Shown here in pieces: positions 30,707-40,405 of a DNA stretch of 64,000 nucleotides (position 1 is the stretch's first letter; every line of letters starts with the position of its first letter). The position numbers and the translations under genes were made by a program. Under the pieces are notes generated by a model, which made no database searches, was not told the origin of the DNA, and saw only the letters and a program-made list of their open reading frames with translations. Origin of the DNA: Closterium sp. Naga37s-1 (lineage: Eukaryota > Streptophyta > Zygnematophyceae > Desmidiales > Closteriaceae); the NCBI GenBank assembly GCA_947471745.1, contig CANJKZ010000922.1, positions 508,501-572,500 of the forward strand, written 5' to 3'.

Positions 30707-32306
30707 ACCACAGATCGGCCTCACCACAGATCGGCCTCACCACAGATCGGCCTCACCACAGATCGGCCTCACCACAGATCGGCCTCACCACAGATCGGCC
30801 TCACCACAGATCGGCCTCACCACAGATCGGCCTCACCACAGATCGGCCCCACCACAGATCGGCCTCACCACAGATCGGCCTCACCACAGATCGGCCTCAC
30901 CACAGATCGGCCTCACCACAGATCGGCCTCACCACAGATCGGCCTCACCACAGATCGGCCTCACCACAGATCGGCCTCACCACAGATCGGCCTCACCACA
31001 GATCGGCCTCACCACAGATCGGCCTCACCACAGATCGGCCTCACCACAGATCGGCCTCACCACAGATCGGCCTCACCACAGATCGGCCTCACCACAGATC
31101 GGCCTCACCACAGATCGGCCTCACCACAGATCGGCCTCACCACAGATCGGCCTCACCACAGATCGGCCTCACCACAGATCGGCCTCACCACAGATCGGCC
31201 TCACCACAGATCGGCCTCACCACAGATCGGCCTCACCACAGATCGGCCTCACCACAGATCGGCCTCACCACAGATCGGCCCCACCACAGATCGGCCTCAC
31301 CACAGATAGGCCTCACCACAGATCGGCCTCACCACAGATCGGCCTCACCACAGATCGGCCTCACCACAGATCGGCCTCACCACAGATCGGCCTCACCACA
31401 GATCGGCCTCACCACAGATCGGCCTCACAACAGATCGGCCTCACCACAGATCGGCCTCACCACAGATCGGCCTCACCACAGATCGGCCTCACCACAGATC
31501 GGCCTCACCACAGATCGGCCTCACCACAGATCGGCCTCACCACAGATCGGCCTCACCACAGATCGGCCTCACCACAGATCGGCCTCACCACAGATCGGCC
31601 TCACCACAGATCGGCCTCACCACAGATCGGCCTCACCACAGATCGGCCTCACCACAGATCGGCCTCACCACAGATCGGCCTCACCACAGATCGGCCTCAC
31701 CACAGATCGGCCTCACCACAGATCGGCCTCACCACAGATCGGCCTCACCACAGATCGGCCTCACCACAGATCGGCCTCACCACAGATCGGCCTCACCACA
31801 GATCGGCCTCACCACAGATCGGCCTCACCACAGATCGGCCTCACCACAGATCGGCCTCACCACAGATCGGCCTCACCACAGATCGGCCTCACCACAGATC
31901 GGCCTCACCACAGATCGGCCTCACCACAGATCGGCCTCACCACAGATCGGCCTCACCACAGATCGGCCTCACCACAGATCGGCCTCACCACAGATCGGCC
32001 TCACCACAGATCGGCCTCACCACAGATCGGCCTCACCACAGATCGGCCTCACCACAGATCGGCCTCACCACAGATCGGCCTCACCACAGATCGGCCTCAC
32101 CACAGATCGGCCTCACCACAGATCGGCCTCACCACAGATCGGCCTCACCACAGATCGGCCTCACCACAGATCGGCCTCACCACAGATCGGCCTCACCACA
32201 GATCGGCCTCACCACAGATCGGCCTCACCACAGATCGGCCTCACCACAGATCGGCCTCACCACAGATCGGCCTCACCACAGATTGGCCTCACCATAGATT
32301 GGCCTC
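30707..32306 (+). repeat. 16-bp minisatellite, about 100 copies
   Basis: Tandem ACCACAGATCGGCCTC with about 1600 bp of nearly perfect copies and a handful of single-base variants (for example near 30848, 31278, 31307 and 31428; decay at the right end). Because 16 is not a multiple of 3 and no phase contains a stop, all three plus-strand frames are open. The resulting long frame (30601-32463) is therefore not evidence of a protein. It lies in intron 5 of the pseudogene; the intact gene has no such array. Confidence 0.95.
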
Positions 32307-32403
32307 AGCTCCCCCTCCCGCACCCCCAACCCCTCTCTCTCCTCCCCTCCACCGCATTCCACCCCCCCAACCTCCTACCCCTCTTCCTCCCCCTCCCCGC
32401 CAG

Positions 32404-33112
32404 CCATCGGGGCGGCACCACCAACCGACTGGAGAGCTTCCCCAACATCTCCACCACTGCTGACGTCACGCTCTTTGAAGGAGGCTACTGAGCAGCTTCC
32501 TTCTGCCGCCATCCCCTCAAGGCCCTCCGAGTGCACCTCGAGGAGTTTGCGCGGTGGGCGCTTGCCGTCGCGCCCGCTAAAAGCCGGGTTATTTTCCGAA
32601 CTATCTCGTCGTTTCCAGTGGCGGGGGACTGGTGTCAGTCGTGGTATCTGGGGCCGGGCTCGAATAGGGTGGTTATGGCGATCAATGCGCTGCTGAAGCA
32701 GATAGTGCAAGGAGGAGGGATTGAGAAGCTAGTGTTTCTTGATTCTAGCTTGCAGGTTTTACCCCTAGACTCTGAGGAGGAGGGAGGAAACGCGGAAAGT
32801 GCATCACCATCACCATCACCACCACCATCACCACCATCATCACCATCACAATCATAATCACCATCACCATCATCAGCCGAATCCGCTGACCTGGCGGTGT
32901 TGCCCGCGGGGGCAGCAACAGCGCTGGACACGTGGCAGGTGGACGGGCCTCGGTATGCCGACACAGCAGTGCCCAACGACCACCATTACTCGGTGGTGGA
33001 GCTTACAGAAGAAGGTGCAGTGGTGACGGGGGACGTGGGGGAGGCTCAAGTGCGGGCCTTCATTCATTACCTGCTGCACGTGCAGCCCCGACTCAGTGGT
33101 AGTGCTCCATAG
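32404..33112 (+). pseudogene. NXPE-like gene copy, exon 6, broken
   Basis: It follows the acceptor CCCCGCCAG in the right phase. It matches exon 6 of the intact gene: ISTTADVTLFEGGY, VIFRTISSFPVAGD, LDTWQVDGPRYADT, NDHHYSVV. TGA at 32489-32491 replaces TGG. An ATC/ACC trinucleotide expansion near 32800-32880 shifts the frame before the DHHY block. The frame then runs to a TAG ending at 33112. Confidence 0.8.
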
Positions 33113-33139
33113 CTGTTTGCCTGCCCTGCTCTGCGCTGC

Positions 33140-33890
33140 TCTCCTCAACCAACGACCACCATTACTCCACGGTGCGGTGCGGTTCACAGCAGAAGGAGGG
33201 GCAAGTGGGGGAAGCCCAGCCCAGGTGGACGGGCCTCGGTATGCCGACACAGCACTGCCCAACGACCACCATTACTCTGTGGTGGAGCTCACAGACGAAG
33301 GTGCAGTGGTGACGGGGGACGTGGGGGAGGCTCAAGTGCGGGCCTTCATTCATTACCTGCTGCACGTGCTGCCCCGACTCAGTGGTAGCGCTCTATAGCT
33401 GTTTGCCTGCCCTGCTCTGCGCTGCTCTCCTCAACCAACGACCACCGTTACTCCACGGTGCGGTGCGGTTTACAGCAGCAGGCGCAGTGGTGGTGGGGGA
33501 AGTGGGGGAGGCTCAAGTGTGCGCTCTGCGCTGCTCTCCTTGACCAACGACCACCGTTACTCCACAGTGCGGTGCGGTTCACAGCAGAAGGAGGGGGAGG
33601 GAGGAAGGGCAGGTGGACGCCTCTCAAAAACCCACTCATTTCACGTGGGTGTCCAAACCCAGCGACCACCGTTACTCTGCGCTGCTCTCCTCAACCAACG
33701 ACTACAGTTACTCCACGGTGCGGTGCGGTTTACAGCAGGAGGGGCAAGTGGGGGAAGCCCAGGTGGACAGGTTTTGAGGTGCCTCAAAAGGCGCTGCTCT
33801 CCTCAACCAACGACCACGGTTACTCCAGGGTGCGGCTCACAGCAGGAGGGGCAAGTGGGGGAAGCCCAGGTGGACGGGCCTCGGTACACC
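33140..33890 (+). repeat. array of decayed copies of the exon 6 end
   Basis: One good second copy (about 33215-33398, PRYADTALPNDHHYS to YLLHVLPRLSG) is followed by about five shorter copies of the NDHHYS..VGEAQV segment, starting near 33150, 33437, 33545, 33693 and 33808. Each is about 85-140 bp long. The palindrome TTTTGAGGTGCCTCAAAA (33772-33789) lies between two of them. Confidence 0.75.
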
Positions 33891-33921
33891 CAGGGACATT
33901 TAGCCATCCGCCTCAAATCTG

Positions 33922-33927
33922 AATAAA
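33922..33927 (+). terminator. possible polyadenylation signal of the pseudogene
   Basis: AATAAA just after the repeat array. It is consistent with an old 3' end but is a common hexamer. Confidence 0.35.
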
Positions 33928-34434
33928 GGCCGAGATTGCGTAGTACACTAGCATTTACAACATGCAAAAACATTAAACACCGCAGCTAGCACACAATGTA
34001 ATGCCCCTCAAGTGTAGCACCCTAACCTATGCAGTGGTCTCAGCAAATCTGCTCGCTGAAAGCCTTATGGAAGTGGAAATTTTGCCCAGACGACATCACA
34101 TGATTGTCCAGTGAAACCGAATGATTTTCTTCATATCAACCGAAGAGAGGAGTGGTGGTGGTCATGGTGAGAAGAATGGCGAAGAGGAGAGCGGGCAGAG
34201 TGGCAGGCGTGGAGGCGTGCAGGTGTGCGCAGCAACCCTCCACAAGCAGTGCACTTCGCTCCTGCATACATCTCCCCATATCAACCGAGGACTAGTGCTG
34301 GTCACGGCGATAAGAGGGGGAGACAGGAGAAACAGACTGGCAGAGTGCACACTGCACTGCACCGCAGTGCACCGCAGTGCACCGCAGTGCACCACACCCT
34401 ACAGCCATTGAACCGAGCAGAGCAGAGCAAGCAG
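33928..34434. other. spacer between the inverted gene copies
   Basis: No gene. It has two related segments beginning TCAACCGA (34137 and 34280) and a short tandem of ACCGCAGTGC (34360-34390). It is the centre of the large inverted duplication. Confidence 0.5.
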
Positions 34435-37400
34435 CTAGATGACACGCAGCAGGTAATGAATGAAGGCGCGTACTTGAGCCTCCCCCACTTCCCCCACCAC
34501 CACTGCGCCTTCCTTTGTTGGTTTCACCACCGAGTAATGATGGTCATGGGGCTCTGCTGTGTCGGCATACCGAGGGGCATCCACCTGCCACGTGTCCAGC
34601 ACTGTTGCTGCCCCTACAGGCAATGCTGCCAGCTCAGATGATGGCGCTTCTGCGGCTGCTCGTGGTGATGGTGGTGGTGGCCGCTTTTCTGAGTAGGACT
34701 TACCACCACCACTAACACCATCACCAGCACCAGCACCACCGTCAGCACCACCAGCTGCAGCAATCTCGTCCGCCTCTTCTATATCTGCTGCTCCTTTGCT
34801 CTCCGTTGCTCCATTACTCTCATCTCCTGCCCTCTCCATGCCTTCCCCTTCCTCCTCAGAGTCCCGCGGTAGCACCTGCAAGCTCGAATCAAGATACACC
34901 AGCTTCTCTATCCCTCCTCCACTTCTCCCTCCTTCCCCACCAACATCCCTCTCTTGTATCCCTCCTAGTCTCTCTGCTTCTAATCTCTCAACTCCTCTCC
35001 CCTCTCCCGCCCCTCCTCTCCCCTGCACTATCTGCTTCAGCAGCACATTAATCGCCATAACCACCCGGTTCGAACTCGGCCCGGGATACCACGCCTTACA
35101 CCGGTCCCCCGCCACCGGAAAAGACGGGATAGTTCGGAAAATAACCCTCCCTTTTGCAGGCGCGGCGGCAAGCGCCCACCGAGCAAACTCCTCGAGGTGC
35201 ACTCGGAGTGCCTTGAGGGGCTGGCGGCAGAAGGAAGCTGCCCAGTAGCCTCCTTCAAAGAGCGTGACGTCAGCAGTGGTGGAGATCTCAGGGAATTCCT
35301 CTGATCGGTTGGTTGTGACTCCCCGGTGGCTGGTGGGGACAGGGGGGAAGAATCATCAGGGATGGGATTGAGTAGGGGGCAGAGAAGAGAGGGGGGGACG
35401 GGGGAGGAGGGGGAGTGAAGGGGGGAGGGAGGGGCTTTGATGGAGAGCTTACAAGAGAAGTTGATTCTGAGCGTGCGGTTGCTGCTGTCACGCGCGTGGA
35501 ACACCAGGTTGCGCTGCCACCGCTTCACATCCTTATCCACCCGGGTGACTTCTGAGTCGACTCAAAAGTCAAAAGTCACTTTTGAGTCGACTCAAAAAAC
35601 ACCAGGTTGTCCTGCCACCGCTTCACATCCTTGTCCGCCTGTGCCGTGAGCAGGAAGTACAGGTGGGCTAACCTGGGGACTACCTCTGAATGTTCAAGCC
35701 CATTCAAACCCATTTAGAACCTACTCAAACCCATTCGAAGCCAGCTCAAAGCCCAATCAAGCCCATTCTTGCCCCTAAAAAAAACTCACGTGCAGCCGAA
35801 CTCCCCATTCTTGTAAATCCCATCGATCCAGTAGAAGTTGATTCTGAGCGTGCGGTTGCTGCTATCCCGCGCGTCAAACACAAGGTTGTCCTGCCACCGC
35901 TTCACATCCTTGTCCGCCTGTGCCGTGAGCAGGAAGTGCAGGTGCGCCGCTAGGAACCGCTGGTGGCTGTCCCCCACGATGCTGATCTCCCGAATGCCCC
36001 TCTCGTGTAGAGCGCCTATCCACTCCGATGGGGGGATTTCAGGGGCCGCGCAGCGATAGAAAGCCCACCTGGGGGAGTGGGGGATCGGGGGAGGGGGAGG
36101 GACATGGGGAGGGGGAGGGGGAAAGTGCTGGTGAGTGTCCCCCACGATGCTGATCTCCCGAATGCCCCTCTCGTTGAGAACTTCTGTTCAGTTGGAATGG
36201 GGAGCCTCAGGGGCCGTTTACTGGTAGAAAGCCCTCCTGATACACGCACCCATCTGCACCCATCCTCACCCATCTGCACCCAGCCTCACCCATTTACACA
36301 TACTTGAGTGACCCATCTGCCTTCACACACATACCTGAGTGACGTTCCATTGCATAGAGTATCCAGCCAATCCTGCACCCGACACACACACGCTTCACCC
36401 ATCTGCAACCATCTGCACCCATCTGCACCCATCTGCACCCATCTGCACCCATCCTCACCCATTTACACATACCTGAGTGACCCATCTGCTTTCACCACCC
36501 ATCGACCTGGCACGGACGTCCCATTGCACAAAGGCCAATCCTGCACCCCCCAATGCACACACACCCGTCTTCACCCAGCTGCACCCATCTACATACCTGA
36601 GTGATCCATCTGCCTTCACCACCCATCGCCCTGGTACTGACGTGCCATTGCATGGAGTGTCCGGCCAATCCTGCACCCCCTCCTCCTCCTCCCCCTCCCC
36701 TTCCCCCGCCCCCTCTCCCGTCCCCTCCCCCGCCCCCTCCCGCGCCCCGTGCCTCTTCCCCTCACTCCCGCCTCTGCCCCCACTGTTCCCGCCTGCTGCT
36801 TCTGAATAAGCGGCGGCTGTGGTAATGATACGTCTGCTGCTGTCTCTTGTGCTGCTGCTGCTGCTGCCAACGCCGTTGCTAATGCCAAGGGTGCTGGTTC
36901 TGTTCAGCGCCTTGCCACGTGGCGTGATTGTGATTGGCCAGGAGGCGAGGCTGTGCTGGTGCGTGCGGTTGAAGTGGTGCGTGAAGGAGGCGGAGAAGTT
37001 GAGGTTGGCGCACCCCACGTGCAGCGTTGCCCTGCGGGGTGGGGGGGAGGGAAGGGGAGTGGGGGAAGCAAGGGAGGTTGCTGTCCTGGTATGTGCGGTT
37101 GAAGTGATGCGTGAAGGAGGCGGAGAAGTTGAGATTGGCGCACAGCACGTGGAGCGTCGCCCTGAGGAGGGGGGGTGGGGGAGAGAGTGTGTTGGGGGGG
37201 GGGGGGGGGGAGTGTGAGGATGGGGCCAGCATGGGGAAGGGAAAGGAGAAGTTGAGGTTGGCGCAACTCACGTGCAGAAGCATGGGGGAAGCATGGGGGA
37301 GACAAGGAGAGAGAGGCGCACGCGAGGGAGGAAGGCGTTGGGTGCAAAACGGACGTTGAGAATGTACACGAGAGGCATAGGGGTTGTGAGGGATCGGAGG

Positions 37401-38951
37401 TGGTGCGGAGGAAACAACAGCTGAGCAGTTCGGTAAGGAGTAGATCAACTACCTCACTTTGAGGCGATTCGAGACTAGGCTCACCAGTAATTGCCGAGGT
37501 CCCACACGCGGTACGACACTCTGAATTCCGTGCAATGCGGAGGGTCTAGACACCTAATGTCCCCATGAGCTAGCGCGATGCCTCTTAAAGTGAGAGCTAA
37601 ATCGCGCTTCCACCAGCTCTCCTTGTCCGCCTCCAGCACGTGCGCCCATCGCGCGGGCGCGCGCACGGACACGCGGAAGGAGCAGCGCTGCCCGCGCAGA
37701 CACGTGGCGCAACCTGAGCCGTGGATCACCACTCCCGAGGGGGAAGTTGAGGAATAGTCTGCGAAAAAATAAGCAGATGAGAAGCAAGAGAGGGGGAAGG
37801 CGGGTTGCACGAGAGCATTGTTCTGGGCGCCTATTTTTTTTCGAGAAAGTGAAATTAGCGTCGCTGCACTGAACGTCGGCCGCACACCTACCTCATATGC
37901 GATACGCGTAAGGCGGAAGGCGATGAGCGCACATGACGTCCAGCATATTCGTCGTCGTTCGTTTACAACCTTTTTTTTTGGACATCTCACAACTCATATT
38001 TCCCATGCTATTTGACCTTACCTTTATTCGAGGCGCCTAAAAATACGCAGCTCATATTTTCCATGCTATTTGGAATCTCACCTCCTGAAGACGTCCAGCA
38101 TACTCGTCGCCTCAGCGGCGCCACGCTGCCATCGAAGATGCCGGAAGCAACGCCAGTGGCGGTAGCGTGAATCGTTGCGGGTGCACTGCTTTGGAGCACG
38201 GGGTCACTGCGGGGAGGTTGAAGGGCGGTTGGCGGGGAGGTTGCGCGTGTGGGACGGAAATCGGGGGCAAGGGAGGGGAGCATGCGGATGAGTGAACAAG
38301 AAAGAGTACGGAGAGCAGAGACTCATGGACTATCGTCTTCAATCGGCTTGACAAGGCACCACGAGCAGCCAAATCACATGAGTAAAACGGACGATCCGAA
38401 AAAAAAAACCCACACTGAAGGCTGGTTCAGGTCTTACACGCGTGGCTGCCAAGCACGTACTTGAATGGGCTCACGGTGGTATCTCCAGTTTCGTCTGAAG
38501 AGTGGGCGACAAGCAGCGACTTTCGCAGCTGCATGGGAAATAAAGGGCTCCATTCGCCGCGTAGCCTTCCGCTCGCTCCCCCTGCTGCTGCCAATTCGGC
38601 TCCCGCATCGGAACTGGTGACCCATGACGGTAGCGATTCGGCTAGAACGAGTACGAGGAGGCACAGATTGACGGAAACGAGCACGTAGTGAAACCAGTCC
38701 ATGGAATACCCCAATCGATGGCTCCTCTCCTCGTTTGTAGACCCTCCCGGTTTAATCCCGAGAGCCGTCAACATGTGCGAAAATACATGAGAGACGCGCG
38801 ACAGGGGTGACGCTGACGACGTTGGCGACTGTACGGGGAGTGCATGCGACGTTCGCGAACTGAGCTGAGATGCGTGCGGCACAGAGTCCGCAATCGAAGT
38901 GCGAGTTTCTAGACCAATTGAATGGTATCCGTGCCCGTTCAACCTACCCAT
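34435..38951 (-). CDS. NXPE-like membrane protein with PC-esterase/SGNH domain, six exons
   Basis: Exons on the minus strand: 38951-38461, 38206-38082, 37758-37485, 37031-36597, 36068-35790, 35329-34435. All have GT..AG borders and the phases close to 2499 nt, 832 residues. Exon 1 gives a cytoplasmic tail and a signal-anchor helix (about 86-104, type II topology, probably Golgi). Exons 3-4 hold a Cys-containing Ig-like region ending FRVSYRVWDLGNYW and then CNGTSVPGRWV. Exon 5 has IVGDSHQR (Ser about 476), the SGNH nucleophile block. Exon 6 has DTWQV..PRYADT and DHHY (about 797-800), which could supply the catalytic Asp/His. This order matches NXPE proteins, and PC-esterases acetylate or deacetylate glycans in the Golgi; the substrate here is unknown. 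Exon 1's donor (GTACGT) is the least certain border. A broken copy lies inverted at 18868-33900. Confidence 0.72.
35440..35690 (-). repeat. partial copies of exon 5 inside intron 5 of the NXPE-like gene
   Basis: On the minus strand, copies of the exon 5 segments LTAQADKDVKRWQDNLVF (about 35660-35590) and DKDVKRWQRNLVFHARDSSN (about 35540-35450) lie downstream of the real exon. They are separated by two TGAGTCGACTCA palindromes (within 35551-35597). Repeats of CCCATTCAAACC type lie next to the real donor (35698-35770). Confidence 0.75.
36085..36590 (-). repeat. intron 4 of the NXPE-like gene: repeats and exon-edge copies
   Basis: It contains CACCCATCTGC tandem units and at least three decayed copies of the exon 4 donor edge (GTATGT preceded by a TCACTCAG-like end, near 36300, 36345 and 36470). 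It also has an acceptor-side copy of the exon 5 GDSH segment at about 36130-36240. Confidence 0.65.
37050..37300 (-). repeat. acceptor-side copies of exon 4 in intron 3 of the NXPE-like gene
   Basis: Two extra copies of the LHV.CANLNFS start of exon 4 lie upstream of the real one. The nearer (about 37160-37085) keeps a CCTCAG acceptor and encodes TLHVLCANLNFSASFTHHF. The farther (about 37280-37230) encodes LLHVSCANLNFSF. C-rich intron sequence is repeated with them. Both truncate within about 75 bp. Confidence 0.78.
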
Positions 38952-40405
38952 GACTCCTACCACATGCACCTGTTATGAACAACAGGGACAGAATAGCGCC
39001 TCGAGATTAAAGAAACACAGTTGTTCAGTCTGACAATATTCTCAAGACCCTAGTCTCAAGCTTGACATGAAGCTAACAGAATAATCTTCTCCCTTAGCAA
39101 AGTTCAAGAACAGCGAGTTTCTTTAATACCTCATGCACTTCTAAACGGAGAACTGGCAGGGAAGGCAAGTGATCGTAGAATACTAGAGCGAATTCGTACT
39201 ACAACTAATGGAACGGAGCTGATAACGATCAATCTCGAGACGGTTGGTCCATGTGTTCTGCGTCGGATTGGAACACCAGTGCTCCCTCCCTCCTCGCATG
39301 GCCAGTCAGATTTTTTTCTCCGAGATGCAATCCCTGGGGCAGGCTCCCTTGAGTTTCTAGGGAATAGGAAGGGACAGGTCATAGGATGAACATCTGCCCT
39401 CGAATATCCGAGAACCAGCACCAACGCGCCGCTCATTTATCGAAGCGCTAATGGGAGGGAGGGCGAATGCGCCTATCGACACCGTCAAAACAGAGTAGCT
39501 CTGTTGGGGCATTACAAATCAAGGGCGAAGATGATTTGACGACCTGGCTGAAATCCCGAAGAGCCAAGTTCAAGGAATGCAGCTGGTTGAAAAACAGTTC
39601 GGGCAGATTGAGTGAAGTGCAGTGAACATTTTGTCGGAACAACCGTTATTTTGCCGTACACTTGGCACCAGGAGCCGTCCCGTGCTTGGTGTGATACCGG
39701 CTCGGTGCCGGAAATGTATTTCTCGGGCACACTGTTGACGTGCACACGGCTGTTCTGTGTGAGCGTTTTTGCCATGGATAGCCCATCAACTTGGTGTGAT
39801 TGCTTCCCACCTACCACGCGTCGCTATTGGTTACTTAGCCCCTGCTCGTCCGGTAAACCAAGCCTACTCACCTGCTTCGTTTTGGCAAGAAACTCTCTGA
39901 ATGGACGCTGGACACAGCGACGTGCTACCGGCACAAACGGAGGACGTGATTCGTGATCTTGTGTGGGGGATCGACGCGCCATCCACCAAGTCTGAGATGG
40001 CGCCTTCCACGGAGGATTTGCGAACCGAGTTGCCATTGACGAAGCGACATAGGTAGGAAATGTTACAGCTTCATCTCTATATATTATCAAGGTTGACTGG
40101 GTGTAGACTCGCCAAACCAGCATGCAATTTGTCTGTTTTGACAGGTTGGAATATATATACCGAACCACATTGCACCATGGTCCATAACCAGTTTGTAGTA
40201 GCATGAAGCAAGGTGCAGTTGATCATCATTCCAATAGATACATATTTACTGATTGAGATGGCTCAGGAGATCGACAGATAGTACCGCAGCAAATCCAATC
40301 ACGCATACCGTAACACAACTCTTGTGCACAAAGTATGTCCCTTTGACACTAGCTGAAAGATGGACAAAATGAACGCATCAGGACATTACAAGATTTCTTG
40401 CCATA
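38952..40405. other. intergenic DNA between the NXPE-like and F-box/LRR genes
   Basis: 38952-39005 resembles the upstream DNA of the inverted pseudogene and should contain the 5' end of the NXPE-like gene. Beyond that I recognise nothing. A 51-codon plus-strand frame at 39901-40056 ends exactly at a good donor (AG/GTAGGA), but no partner exon is visible before the opposite-strand gene, so it is only a weak candidate. Confidence 0.4.

Noticed and set aside
30707-32306. Possible CRISPR array
   Set aside because: The repeats are directly tandem with no unique spacers, and the context is eukaryotic.
30601-32463. 620-codon open frame with a 16-residue repeat
   Set aside because: It is the reading of a 16-bp DNA minisatellite that is open in all three plus frames; no codon bias or other domain supports a protein.
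32799-33026. Poly-histidine protein
   Set aside because: An out-of-frame reading of an ATC/ACC trinucleotide expansion inside pseudogene exon 6.
39901-40056. Single plus-strand exon with a good donor
   Set aside because: No second exon, homology or conserved domain; the F-box/LRR gene follows on the opposite strand. Left as a weak candidate.
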